Assembly (NCBI GenBank): GCA_027422505.1
Contig: JAPQWV010000051.1
Location: 4,617,501-4,681,500 of the forward strand
Direction: 5' to 3'
DNA length: 64,000 nucleotides
Source of the DNA: Craterostigma plantagineum
Lineage: Eukaryota > Streptophyta > Magnoliopsida > Lamiales > Linderniaceae
The translations under genes and the position numbers were made by a program. The notes under the pieces are model-generated. The model was not told the DNA's origin. It saw only the letters and a list, made by a program, of their open reading frames with translations, and ran no database searches. Of this stretch, positions 43,801 to 54,200 are shown one piece after another. The first letter of the stretch is position 1, and every line of letters starts with the position of its first letter.

Positions 43801-45090
43801 CTTGGTGATGATGATTATAATGATATTCCTTCAAATCCAAGGAGCAGAAGGAGGGTTGATCTTAATTTGTTGAATGATTTTGGTGATGATGATCATGTGG
43901 GGAATCTCCCGGGGATCAACGAGCATGATGATGATATGTATGAGGAGGAAGAAGATGGAGTTGAACCAGAGGAGAATGATGGTGCTGGCGATGGGCCTGA
44001 TCTAAAGATGTTCAATGATCTTGATGACGAAGATGATTATTACATCCCTTTAAACCGATGGAGGTCTGATCTTAATTTGTCGAGTGATTTTGTTGATGAT
44101 GATCAAGAGGAGAATCTGTTTGGGATCAATAAGCAAGATGATGATGTGGATGAGGAGGAAGATGGGGTTGGACCAGAGGAGAATGATGGTGATGACGATG
44201 GCCCTGATCTTAAGTTGTTGAGTGATCTTGATGATGATGAAGATGATGATTATATCCCGGCAAACCGAAGGACTGATCTTTATTTGTTGAATGATTTTGG
44301 TGATGATGATCATGAGGAGAATCTTTTGGGGATAAACGAGCATGATGACAATGTGGATGAGGAGGATGATTGGGTTGAAGCAGAGGAGAATGATGGTGAT
44401 GATGATAGGCCTGATCTTAACTTGTTGAGTGATCTTGAAGATGATGATGATTATATCCCTTCAAACAGGAGGGCTGGTCTTAATTTGTTTAGTGATTTTG
44501 GTGATGATGATCGTGAGGAAAATCTGTTTGGGATCAACGAGCATGATGATGATGTGGATGAGGAGGAGGAAGACGATGGGGTTGAACCAGAGGAGAATGA
44601 TGGTGATGAAGATGGGCCTGATCTTAATTTGTTGAGCGATCTTGATGATGATGTTGATGATGATTATATCCCTTCAAACCGAAGGAGGGCTGATTTAAAT
44701 AGTGATCTTGGTGATGATGATCATGATTATATTCCTTCAAACCCAAGGAGGCGAAGGAGGGCTGATCTTGATTTGTTGAGTGATCTTGGTGATGATGATC
44801 ATGATTATATTCTTTCAAGCCCAAGAAGGCAAAGGAGGTCTGATCATAATTTGTTGAGTAATCTTGGTGGTGATGATTATGATGATGATTGTGATGATAT
44901 TCCCTTAAATCCAAGGAGGCAAAGGAGAGCTGATCTTAATTTGTTGAGTGATCTTGGGGATGATGATTGTGATGATATTTCTTCAAACCCTAGGAAGCGA
45001 GGGAGGGCTGATCTTAATGTCTTGAGTGATCTTGATGATGATGATTATGATGGTATTCCTTCAAACTCAAGGAGGCGAAGAAGGGACTGA
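40855..45090 (+). CDS. DUF1644 zinc-finger protein with giant acidic repeat tail (1411 aa)
   Basis: Residues 1-225 are a clear DUF1644 plant protein: WDSASCPICIDHPHNAVLII, CSSHDKGCRSYICNTSHRHS, NCLARFKK, RCPLCRGSIVGFEVIKEARR, SCSHESCSYFGNYRELRKHA, RRVHPTVRPADVDPTRQRSW and DYGDIVSAIHSAIPGALIMG. The Cys/His pattern suggests zinc binding with a C2H2-like part. Family members are usually 250-450 residues, stress-related in rice reports and of unknown mechanism. Residues from about 230 to 1411 are Asp/Glu-rich repeats (GDDDHEENLLGINEHDDDVD, EPEENDGDDDGPDLKLLSDL, IPSNRRRADLNLLSDF). At least 15 DLNL motifs occur, like the EAR repression core. The start follows a likely acceptor AG at 40854. The tail's repeats continue past the stop in another frame. 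Confidence 0.88.
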   Translation: MALASRKGSLSNDEDFAVTCKEWDSASCPICIDHPHNAVLIICSSHDKGCRSYICNTSHRHSNCLARFKKLREENTDQSQAETVDSSMPEDGLNLRCPLCRGSIVGFEVIKEARRCLNLKSRSCSHESCSYFGNYRELRKHARRVHPTVRPADVDPTRQRSWNQLEDQRDYGDIVSAIHSAIPGALIMGDYVIENGNRPQSNERDRTDERRRRLDLTEAVLQMASSSRRRFFSGENMFGINYQDDGVDEEEEEEEDGDEPEENGGDDGGSDLNLLSDLDDYDDFIPSNRRRADLNLFSDLGDDDYDYIPSNLRMRRRADLLSDLGDDDIPSNPRSRRRVDLNLLNDFGDDDHEENLLGINEHDDDVDEEEEEDEVEPEENDGDDDGPDLKMSSDLDDEDDYYIPLSRRRADLNMLSDFVDDDQEENLFRINEQDDDVDEEEEEDGVEPGENDDDDDDDGPDLKLLSDLDEDEDDDYIPSNRRRADLNLLNDFGDDGHEENLVGINEHDDHVNEEEDGVEPEENDGDDDRPDLKLLSDLEDDDYYIPSNRRRADLNLLSDFGDDDHEENLFGMNEHDDDVDEEEEEEDGVEPEDNDGDEDGPDLNLLSDVDDDVDDYYIRSKRRRADLNSDVGDDDYDYIPSKLRRRRRADLLSDLGDDDYDDIPSNPRSRRRVDLNLLNDFGDDDHEENLLGINEHDDDVDEEEEDGVEPENDGDDDGPDLKMFSDLDDEDDYCIPFNRRRADLNLLSDFGDDDQEENLFGINEQDDDVDEEEEEDGVEPEENDGDDDGLDLKLLSDLDDDEDDDYIPSNRRRADLNLLNDFGDDGHEENLLGINEHDDDVDEEEDWVEPEENDGDDDRPDLKLLSDLEDDDYYIPSNRTRADLNLLSDFGDDDHEENLFGINEHDDDVDEEEEEDGVEPEENDGDDDGLDLKLLSDLDDDEDDDYIPSNRRRAYLNSDVGDDDYDYIPSNLRRTRADLLSDLGDDDYNDIPSNPRSRRRVDLNLLNDFGDDDHVGNLPGINEHDDDMYEEEEDGVEPEENDGAGDGPDLKMFNDLDDEDDYYIPLNRWRSDLNLSSDFVDDDQEENLFGINKQDDDVDEEEDGVGPEENDGDDDGPDLKLLSDLDDDEDDDYIPANRRTDLYLLNDFGDDDHEENLLGINEHDDNVDEEDDWVEAEENDGDDDRPDLNLLSDLEDDDDYIPSNRRAGLNLFSDFGDDDREENLFGINEHDDDVDEEEEDDGVEPEENDGDEDGPDLNLLSDLDDDVDDDYIPSNRRRADLNSDLGDDDHDYIPSNPRRRRRADLDLLSDLGDDDHDYILSSPRRQRRSDHNLLSNLGGDDYDDDCDDIPLNPRRQRRADLNLLSDLGDDDCDDISSNPRKRGRADLNVLSDLDDDDYDGIPSNSRRRRRD

Positions 45091-45690
45091 TCTTAATGCC
45101 TTGAGTGATTTTGGTAATGTTGGTATTCCTTCAAATCCGAGGAGGCATGATCTTAATGCATTGAGTGATCTTCGTCATTACGAGTATGACGATATGCATT
45201 ATCACCCAGTGAGGCAAATGAGGCCTGATCTTAATTTATTAAATAATCTTGGTGATGGTGATGGCGATGGTGGTGGTGATGATGATAATGATGATGGTTA
45301 CGATGATGATTATGTTGATATTCCTTCAAACACAAGGAGGCAAAGGAGGGTTGATCGTAATTTGTTGAGTGCTCTTGGGGATGATGATATCCCTTCAAAT
45401 CCAAGTAGGCGAAGGAGGGCTGATCTTAATGCATTGAGTGATCTTGGTGATTATGAGTATGATGATGTGGATTCACACCCAATTAGGCAAAGGAGGCCTG
45501 ATATTAATTTATTGAATAATCTTGGTGGTGATGATATTTTTTCGAACCCAAGGAGGCGTAGTAGGGCTAATCTTAATTCGTTGAGTAATCTTGGGAATGA
45601 TGATGAATATGATGATGATTGTGATGATATTCCTTCAAACCCAAGGAGGCGAAGGAGGCTTACACTTGCTCGATCGGATGAAGATCAACA
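41650..45690 (+). repeat. Coding higher-order tandem repeat in the DUF1644 gene
   Basis: Basic units of about 60-75 codons alternate in a fixed order, giving a larger period of about 1 kb: the marker GTTGATCTTAATTTGTTGAA occurs at 41869, 42871 and 43855 (spacings 1002 and 984 bases). A fourth, diverged turn lies between 44690 and 45090, and shorter degenerate units run on to 45690. Codons are dominated by GAT and GAG, so opposite-strand and shifted frames are also open. Confidence 0.9.
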
Positions 45691-45694
45691 TTAG
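45091..45694 (+). pseudogene. Frameshifted continuation of the DUF1644 repeat tail
   Basis: In the +1 frame the repeats go on for about 200 codons: TDLNALSDFGNVGIPSNPRR, RPDLNLLNNLGDGDGDG, RADLNALSDLGDYEYDDVDS, and the end ARSDEDQH before TAG-type stop at 45694. At about 45083 the usual AGGAGGGCTGATCTT reads AGAAGGGACTGATCTT; the extra base shifts the frame and makes the TGA at 45088. The longer protein (about 1600 residues) was probably the earlier form, or this is an assembly or read error in a repeat. Confidence 0.7.
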
Positions 45695-46619
45695 CACGTA
45701 TCTTTTCTAGCTTTTTTCCATTACCTTTCGGTGATTTTATACTTTGTTTACTTCGTTGTTCGACCCATTTAACAAAACTTAACGATTATGATTTTCGCAG
45801 ATTGGCTCGTGGCGAAACTTGGGAAGGTATCAATAATGGTGCAATGCGAGTAATTTGAATCATAAACAGAGAGGTTTGTACTGTATTGAAGAGGTGTGAT
45901 GTTTCTCAGTATCTATTCAATATGAATGGCTTGCTCTGATCTGCATATGATATGCCATTTTAGTTAGCTTTTGACCTTTGCTATTCTCTCATATTCGTTT
46001 GCAATATATGTAATTACCAGTTGGAGTATATCTGCTGTATTATGTGATACGTCAGTTAAAAAGCATTCCTTTTGAACTAATTATCCTATGTTTGGTGTTT
46101 GTCGAAAACACCTAGGAAAACAGCTTTTAGTTCTCTTTTATTTGTGAATCTCTAATCCTGATTAGCTAATATCTATATATCTTATCAATTCCTAGAGCTC
46201 CAACCAAAAGTAGCCCTTTTGTTAGTTATCTAATAATTAATTAAATAGGTTTAATTACATTTTTACCTCTCGGTGATTTTTCGAACATAGACCCATTAAA
46301 ATCATGATGAATACTCGAGCTCGAAATGGGTCGTTGAATTCGTGAATTAGCTCGAATCATTTTTTACCTTTGGTTCGGACAATGCATAAGCTTGCGAATT
46401 TGCCTTTCCTTTCAACAGTTAATAATACAAATTCGTCTGTTGTTATAGGTGATGGTCATTTTAAAGAGATTTTCTATGGTAATTCAATTTATTACAACTA
46501 TATTTTCACCCCAGAAATTGTCAATGAGTCGACCAAAATTTTTGATTTTTTTTCCCTTTAAATGTCCTATATCCTTCCTTACCCACGGAGATAAATATAT
46601 TTTCATCTCCGAAAAAACT
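45695..46619. other. 3' flank of the DUF1644 gene and promoter of the next gene
   Basis: Contains the DUF1644 3' UTR and then the upstream DNA of the plastid-type gene. No further gene or element was recognised. Confidence 0.4.
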
Positions 46620-48392
46620 ATGGCTTCAGCTTGTAATGTTATCCAAAACGCATTTTCTCCCTCAATTTCCTCACCCAAACGTTATTATCAGAACAACCCA
46701 TCTCTGTTTTCCTCACCAAAATCGCTTTTAAGGTTGAAGAAGCAAACTTTGCTCCCATCATCCATAGAGATTAAACCGCCCAAGATTTCCAAAATTCGAA
46801 CTTTTTCCATAGTCTATGCTGCGCAAGCCAACTTCTTCAAAGGTAATCGCACTTTGCCTTTTTTTCTTTGCGTTCAAATTGTTAACTTTATCTGTTTGGT
46901 TGTGTTCGATGGAGTTTGTAATTGGGAATGATAGTTTCATATTTCTTAAGCTGATGATTTTCTTCCCTTCTTCCCTGGCTTGAAGTATTAGTTAGTTGAT
47001 GGGAATTTATAGGCACGCCTTAAATAAAATTGTCCAGTGAAACTGAATTTATGACAAGCTTGGATTTTGCTTCTATCAGTAAAGTGAATAGCAGATCTAC
47101 CTATGTTGTTTCTATGCAGTTTGAAAATCAACTTCGATATACAATCTACATCTAATATATCGAACACAAATGGTACTCAGAAGCAATAATGACTATTACT
47201 CTTGTGTTAAGTCAGCCCTCTTAGATGTTATGTAGTGAAAACTTTCTTCCTTTTACAAACCACAGCTTAGGGTGCGTTTGGTATGCTGAACTCGTGCGTG
47301 GATTAGAGAAAGAAAAGTGTAGTTGTACGCATCGAACCGTTGTACGTTGCGCTTCGTGTGTCGTACCATTGCCCTTTTCCTTTTTCTTTTCTGTATTGAA
47401 TTATGCATACCAAACGCACCCTTAGCTCTTTGTGTAGTACTAGAGTAAGGATTCTGGTCAAGGTTGAGGCTCCGAGGGAGATCTTTGGGAGGAATTCAAC
47501 GGACAGTGTTGTAAAAATCACGTTTGGTCAAAAACTTGCGATTAATCGGTTCTATTTGTTATTTTATTTTACAGAAATGAGGAATGTTTGTGCTAATGTT
47601 GCATTGTCGGGATTGACATTATTCATTCAGAATGTTTGGGTAAATCTGAGGCACCTCTATGTTGATAGGATGTGAGCATATTTGAGATGTTCAAAATAGA
47701 TACAACGAAAAATAGGTATGCAGTACGATTTTCGCCTAAAAACCTCCTAGATCGTCCCTAGCGCCTAGCGAATTTTACAACATTAGTCACACAGAATAGA
47801 GTTTTAACTCGTTAGAACAAAAAAGGGATCGAACATCGTAACGATTTAACGCTTATGACAAAATATCCTTTGTCCGAACAGTCGTTCGGACGGCATACAA
47901 GGTTGGAAGGGACGGGATCGAAGCTGGAACTAATTTGGTACCGGTGCGTGATAAATATCCTTTTTATAAAGCGCACGTAAAAATGCATTTTATTTACCCT
48001 ATTTGCGATAAATCCTTTTTTAGAGCGCTGTTCCGAGGCCTTTGGCGAGGGTCTTCGTAACTGTAGCTGCTCTTACGTCGGCGCTCTTTGTCCTCAAGTC
48101 ATTCCTATCCACGGCGTTCTTCGCTTTGGTGAGCTTTCGACGCCTTGTTTTTTCAATTAAAAATTGACGAAAAAATCGATAGTTTTCTTGGATTATTTTT
48201 CTGATCTATTTTGCTTTTATGATATGTATGTACTGCTATATTATTTATTACCAGGCTGTTATGGGACTTAGTTATTTGACATTCATGGCGTTGAATAAAG
48301 ATGAAGCGACTAAAGGCTATGGAGGAACAAACAGCAGCTCAGTAGACGATAGTATTGAAGAAGCAAGGAGAATCATGGAAAAGTATAAATAA
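46620..48392 (+). CDS. Predicted plastid-targeted small membrane protein, 4 exons (175 aa)
   Basis: Exons 46620-46842, 47882-47943, 48024-48128 and 48255-48392 have GT-AG borders and compatible phases (1, 0, 0). The N-terminus MASACNVIQNAFSPSISSPK is Ser/Lys-rich with almost no acids for about 60 residues, as in chloroplast transit peptides. The mature part has VGRDGIEAGTNLVP, a proline-arginine hinge, a hydrophobic helix VFVTVAALTSALFVLKSFLS, a second hydrophobic stretch TAFFALAVMGLSYLTFMAL and a polar tail SVDDSIEEARRIMEKYK. It should be a small thylakoid or envelope membrane protein. I do not recognise a named family. The 62-bp exon 2 was found by phase matching and is the least certain piece. 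Confidence 0.75.
47270..47421. mobile_element. Tourist-like (PIF/Harbinger) MITE, 152 bp
   Basis: GGGTGCGTTTGGTATGC at the left and its exact inverse GCATACCAAACGCACCC at the right, flanked by TTA on both sides (47267-47269 and 47422-47424). It sits in intron 1 of the plastid-type gene. Confidence 0.92.
47507..47783. mobile_element. Probable second small MITE in intron 1
   Basis: GTTGTAAAAATC at the left and AATTTTACAAC at the right are inverted repeats, with CCTAGCGCCTAGCG next to the right one. No clean target duplication is seen, so the superfamily (possibly hAT) is a guess. Confidence 0.5.
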
Positions 48393-48531
48393 ATATATGA
48401 TTATACAAATATAATCGTTATATGTCACACCTTGACGATGTATTTTATTTATATAATTTTATTCATACTATCTTTCTATAGTAAACAATAAGATCAGGTG
48501 CCTCGGAATCCAACCGAAAATACATAATTAG

Positions 48532-48873
48532 ACCCGTCAAAACGGGCCGAGGGAGCAGGCCGGCCCACAGCCCGCCATTTGACGGGCCTAAGAAAACGTG
48601 GCCTCCGTGCCCACTGGCGCGGGCTTGGCGGGCTTAGCCAGCATTAATTAAAAAATCAAAATAAAAATTTAAAATTTAATAAAATATATATTAATCTAAA
48701 ATATAAATTTAGTTTTAACTTTAAAAATTATATAATATATATGAATATATATTTATTAGTTATAATATATCTTTACTATTGGCCGGCCAGCCCGTTCAGG
48801 CCAGCCAGAGGCACAGGCCTGAAAAATCTCAGCCCCTCTCGCGGGCCGCTGGCTATATTGACTGTTATGTACT
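48532..48873. repeat. GC-rich degraded repeat, probably hAT-type MITE
   Basis: GACCCGTCAAAACGGGCCGA at the left and GCGGGCCGCTGGCTATATTGAC at the right are roughly inverted, with GGCCGGCC blocks on either side of an AT-rich core (48640-48780). The right terminus is decayed and no target duplication is certain. Confidence 0.45.
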
Positions 48874-48891
48874 AATACAAGTATTCTTTAG

Positions 48892-49312
48892 TAGGGATGA
48901 CAATGGGCCGGATCCGGACCCGAACACGCTTCGGACCCGCCCATAATGGGCCGGGTATTATTTAAATAATTGGGTATGGGGCGGGAAATGGATTTGAATT
49001 CTTCTACTCGGCCGGGTCCAGGGCGGGTCCCGGGTCTGGCCAAATCCGCCCCGAGACCCGGCCCGAAACCCGCCGTAAATATATATATTATAATTTATTT
49101 CGTAATTAAACTATATATTGTTATTGTTAATATTATGAACAAATTTGTTGGTCTAATGGTAGAGGATTGGTTTTACAAAGGTAAGGTCGTGGGTTCGACC
49201 CGGTTCGTTCGGGTCTGGCGGGTCAGACCCGATTCGTTCGGGTCCAGCCCGGGGCGGGGCGGGTTTCGGATTCGGCCAAACCCGACCCATACCCGGCATG
49301 TTGCCATCCCTA
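48892..49312. mobile_element. hAT-type non-autonomous element, 421 bp
   Basis: The left end TAGGGATGACAATGGGCCGG and the right end, reversed, TAGGGATGGCAACATGCCGG are inverted repeats. The 8-bp duplication TTCTTTAG is present at 48884-48891 and 49313-49320. The arms are rich in GGGTCCGG/CGGGTC-type runs; the AT-rich centre holds a tRNA-like stretch. Confidence 0.9.
49152..49205 (+). other. tRNA-like segment inside the hAT-type element
   Basis: TTGGTCTAATGGTAGAGG resembles a D-arm/A box, TTTTACAAA an anticodon loop with TAC, and GGTCGTGGGTTCGACCC a T-arm/B box. No matching acceptor stem was found, so it is a tRNA-derived relic and not a tRNA gene. Confidence 0.5.
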
Positions 49313-49494
49313 TTCTTTAGATTCCATGTTGAAATGAGACATTCTTTTTTGTTATTATTGTTGTTGTTTATTCATGAAGAGAGAGAGAAATTTTATTGAA
49401 TTTATATGTTGGGTTGGCCTATCACCAATATAGCCGGCGAGTTACGGAAATTATTGAGGAACTGATCATGATCAATATGATCGTTGTTATGAAT

Positions 49495-49803
49495 ATTAAG
49501 AGATAATATTAAGATGTGGATGTTTTTGGATTGTTATTGAATTATTAATATTTGGAGGTATTGTATTGAATGTTGCAAAAATTAGATGAGTATTAATTGA
49601 TAAGATGATGTGTATAATTGTAATAAATGTTGTAAAATTTAGGTGTAATAGCGAATCTGTAGTAGTATAAATATGTGATTTGAAGTTGTGTAAATTTTAT
49701 GAAGAAGTATTAATAAAGAAGTTATTAACTCTCTAGTTATCTCTCTAATATTACTATAATCGTAATTACTAAAACACTTAATAGTTTTAATATTTTTGTA
49801 ACA
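49495..49803 (+). repeat. 5' LTR of the 49.5-kb copia element
   Basis: TGTTATGAATATTAAGAGAT to TATTTTTGTAACA, followed by the leader CGTTATCAACACGAAAC as primer-binding site. Confidence 0.9.
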
Positions 49804-50138
49804 CGTTATCAACACGAAACTCTAACCAACTGAGATTCGACGCGTCATCACTCCGAGCACGGGTTCCGACCATTTGAATTTCGTCGACGTCATCACGACA
49901 CGGTATAATATATACATTTTATTTTCATATCTTACAACACAAAAAGCCCGCTAACTCTTGCGGTAACCCCCACAAACTTGTGGCGTGAGCACCGGGTTTC
50001 GAATCCTAGTTGGGCCGTTGACTTTCTAATTATGTCATTTTATTCAGATTTGACTTTTTACATTTATCGCAATACGTTAGTATTATTTACGCTTCGAACT
50101 ATTTTTCTTAATCAATTGTTATATTCTGTGATAGTAAA

Positions 50139-51050
50139 ATGTCGAATCTTCAAAAGCTTGATATTGTTGCTTTGGATATCACGGGCAAGAATTATTTGTC
50201 ATGGATTTTGGATGCCGAAATCCACCTTGAATCGAAAGGCCTGGGAACTACTATACAAGCTGATAATACGGCATCTAGCCAAGCCAAGGCCAAGGCCATG
50301 ATATTTCTCCGTCACCACCTTCATGAAAATTTAAAGGTGGAATATCTCACTGTGAAAGATCCACTTATTTTGTGGACAAATTTAAAAGAAAGATACGACC
50401 ATCAAAGGACTGTGATCCTCCCAAATGTCCAATGTGAATGGACAAATTTACGCTTCCAAGATTATAAATCTGTAAGTGATTATAATTCTGCTATGTTCAG
50501 AATTACTTCTCAATTAAGATTGTGTAGACAGGAAGTTACAGAAGCAAGTATGTTGGAGAAAACCTTCACCACGTTCCATGCAGCGAATTTGTTGTTACAA
50601 CAACAATATCGTGAAAAGGGTTTCAAAAAATATTCAGAATTAATTTCTTGTCTGCTCGTTGCTGAACAAAATAATGAGTTATTATTGAAGAACCATCAAT
50701 CACGACCAACGGGCTCTGCTCCCATTCCAAGTCAATATGAACACTTATCAAAGTGAACGAGGCAATAGCTTTCGCGGTCGTAGCAGGTATAATAATCGAG
50801 GTCGTGGAGGTGGTCGTGGTCGTGGCCGTAGCTGACACCATTATGGTAATTATGATAATTTTCATCAGAAAAGGAAAAATGAAAACAAAGAGGAAATCGG
50901 TGAACAATCAAAAAGGCGATTCAATGAACCATGTTCTTGTTGTGGTATGAAAGGTCATTATGCTTGTACTTGTCGTGTGGCAAAACATCTTGTTGAGCTC
51001 TATCAAAAATCGCTTGAAAGAGGAAAGAAAGTTGAGACAAACTTTGTCTA
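50139..51050 (+). pseudogene. gag of the 49.5-kb copia element (UBN2-type)
   Basis: The first 205 codons are nearly intact: MSNLQKLDIVALDITGKNYL, AKAMIFLRHHLHENLKVEYL, LWTNLKERYDHQRTVILPNV, FRITSQLRLCRQEV and LLVAEQNNELLLKNHQSRPT. The frame stops at 50756; an RGRGGGRGRGRS-like basic part and the knuckle CSCCGMKGHYACTC (about 50934-50976) follow in other frames. Confidence 0.88.
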
Positions 51051-51259
51051 AGATGAAGGAGGTTCTAATCTCAACCTCGACGATATTCCCCACATGGATC
51101 TTGAAGAATTTCTCGCCGATCATAATGAATGAAAGACTTACTATTGTGTATCGTATTTTTTTTATGCACGTGTGCTATATTATCATGAATTTTATGTGTG
51201 TATGTGTGATGTATTATCATGAATTTTATGTATAATTAATAATTAATGTGTTATATTAT

Positions 51260-54200
51260 TTTCTTGAGGAATGAACACACGTGGAGATATATGTCTTGTG
51301 GACAGCGCAACGGCTCATACAATACTCACGGATAAGAATATTTCATCCGATTGATTACTCAAAAAGCAAATATTACTATTTCGGGAATTACAAAATTGAT
51401 TGAAGGCTCTGGAAGAGCTAATATCTTATTATCCGCAGGAACAAAATTGCATATTGAAAATGCATTTTATTCGAAGTCTCATAGAAACTTATTGAGTTTT
51501 AAAGACATCCGTAAAAATGAATATCATATTGAGACTACAAAAGAAGGTGAAAATGAATATCTTCAAATCACAAATGTGATTTTAAATAAGAAATGCGTTA
51601 TAGAAAAATTATCCGCATTATCCTCCGGTTTATACTATGCGTATATTAATAAAATTGAGTCGAATTTTATAAACAATGATTTATTTGTAGTGTGGCATGA
51701 CCGGTTAGGCCATCCCGGTTCAACTATGATGCGAAGAATAATTGAGAACTCATGTAGACACACTTTACAAAATAAGAAGATTATTCAATGCAATGAGTTG
51801 TCATGTGATGCTTGCTCGAAAGGAAAATTAATCGTTAGACCATCACTGGTAAAATTGAAGAATGAATCAATTACATTTTTAGAACGTATCAAGGCGATAT
51901 TTGTGGACCAATTCATCTGTCATGTGGTCCATTTAGAAACTTCATGGTTTTAATTGATGCATCAACTGAATGGTCACATGTATCATTATTATCAACACGC
52001 AATGTTGCGTTTGCTAGACTGCTTGCTCAGTTAATTCGATTACGAGCATATTTTTCTGATTATCCAATTAAGAAAATACGTCTTGACAATGCTGGTGAAT
52101 TCACCTCTAAAGCATTTAATGAATATTGTATGTCTATTAGGATTGATGTTGAACATCCCGTTGCACATTTGCATACTCAAAATGGAATTGTGCAATCATT
52201 AATAAAAATATTACAATTAATAGCAAGACCATTACTAATGAAGCCGAAGCTTACTTTATCATGTTGGGGATATGCTATTTTTCATGCAGCATCACTTATT
52301 CGCATTCGACCCACAAGTTATCATAATGTTTCCCCATTACAAATGGTTTTCGGTTAGGAACCAGATATTTCCCATCTGAGAATTTTTGGATGTGCAGTGT
52401 ATGTTCCAATTGTTCCACCACAATGCACTAAAATGGGATCTCAAAGAAAATTGGAAATATACGTTGGATTTGAATCTAAGTCAATAATAAAATGTTTAGA
52501 ACCATTGACAGGAGATTTATTTACGGCTCAATTTGCCGACTGTCATTTTGATGAATCAAAATTTCCAACATTATGGGGAGATAAAGAAAATAAACAACTG
52601 ATCAAAGATATTAGTTGAAATGAATTATCATTGGCTCATTTTGATCCCCGTACAAAAGAATGTGAGTTCAAAAGATAATTCATTTACGAAATTTAGCAAA
52701 TCAATTGCCAGGCAGTTTTACTGACCAGAAAAATATGACTAAATCGCATATACCAGCTGTTAATGCTCCTATCAGAATTGATACTTCTATTGATATTTCT
52801 ATAATAAAGTTGAGCCAAAACCACAGTTAAAACGTGGTAGGCCCTCGGGATCCAAAGACAAGAATCCTCGTAAAAGAAATTGAGCAAATAAAATAGATGG
52901 TCAAATCGAGGATACGTCAACTCTAAGAGAGTCCATGGGCATAAATAAATCTGATCAGGTACCTGAAAGTTGTGAAAAGCGCTACATGAGATTAATGAAA
53001 ATTAGGATCATGAACCAAAATCTATAAATGAATGTCGACAAAGAAGTGATTGGTCAAAATGGAAAGATGCAATCGAGGCAGAATTAAAATCACTTGAGAA
53101 ACGAAAAGTATTTGGACCTGTGGTTCGTATACCAGAAAATGTAAAGCCGGTTGGATATAAATGGGTTTTCATTAGAAAGAAAATGAAAACGGTGAAATTG
53201 TGAGATACAAAGCACGGCTTGTTGCACAAGGTTTTTCACAAAGACCTGGCATTGATTACGAATAGACTTATTTTCATGTGGTGGATGCAACAACTTTTCC
53301 TTATCTAATTAGTCTGCAGTACGTGAAGGGCTCGATATGCATCTTATGGATGTTGTCACTGCGTACTTGTATGGATCACTCGATAGTGACATATACATGA
53401 AACTCCCCGAGGGGTTTCGTTTGCCTGAAAATTCAGGATCTCGAAATGAGTACTCAATAAAGCTGAATAATCGCTCCATGGATTAAAACAATCAGGGCGT
53501 ATGTGGCATGATTGTTTAAGTGATTATTTAGTAAAAGATGGGTATAAAAATGATCAAACATGCCCTTATATCTTCATGAGAAGAAGTGGAAATGAATTTG
53601 TTATTATTGCCATTTATGTCGATGACTTAAATATAATAGGAACTCCTCAAGAGTTAAATAAAGCTACTCATGTTTAAAACGAGTATTCGAAATGAAAGAT
53701 CTTGGAAGAACGAAATTTTGTCTTGGACTACAAATTGAATATTTAAACAATGGAGTATTTGTCCATCAAGAGACTTATATAAAGAAGATCTTGAAAAGAT
53801 TTTATATGGACAAAGCGCATCCGTTAACTACACCAATGATCGTACGATCTCTTGATGTCAATAAAGATCCGTTCAGACCATGCGATGATAATAAAGAAAT
53901 ACTTGGTGCTAAGTTCCATATCTTAGTGCTATTGGAGCATTAATGTATCTTACAAGTCATACTAGACCCGATATAGCATTTGCAATGAATTTATTAGCAA
54001 GATATAGTTCTTCACCAACTAGACGACATTGGAATGGGATCAAACAAATATACCGTTATATTCAAGGAACTACGGATGCAGGATTATTCTATTTGAATGA
54101 TTCACAATCAAGTTTAGTTGGCTATGCAGATGCGGGATTTCTATCTGATCCGCATAACGGACGATCGCAAACAGGTTACTTATTTACACACGGAGGTACA

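Noticed and set aside
42847..44343. Minus-strand open frames rich in Ile/Met/Lys within the DUF1644 gene
   Set aside because: They are complements of GAT/GAG codon repeats; any frame across this array stays open and no motif supports them.
44624..45694. His/Asn-rich minus-strand frame and the separate Met-rich plus-strand start at 45026
   Set aside because: The first is a shadow of the Asp repeats; the second is the +1 continuation of the same repeat tail, not an independent gene.
49152..49205. Functional tRNA gene
   Set aside because: D-arm and T-arm resemblances exist, but there is no paired acceptor stem and it lies in the middle of a hAT-type element.
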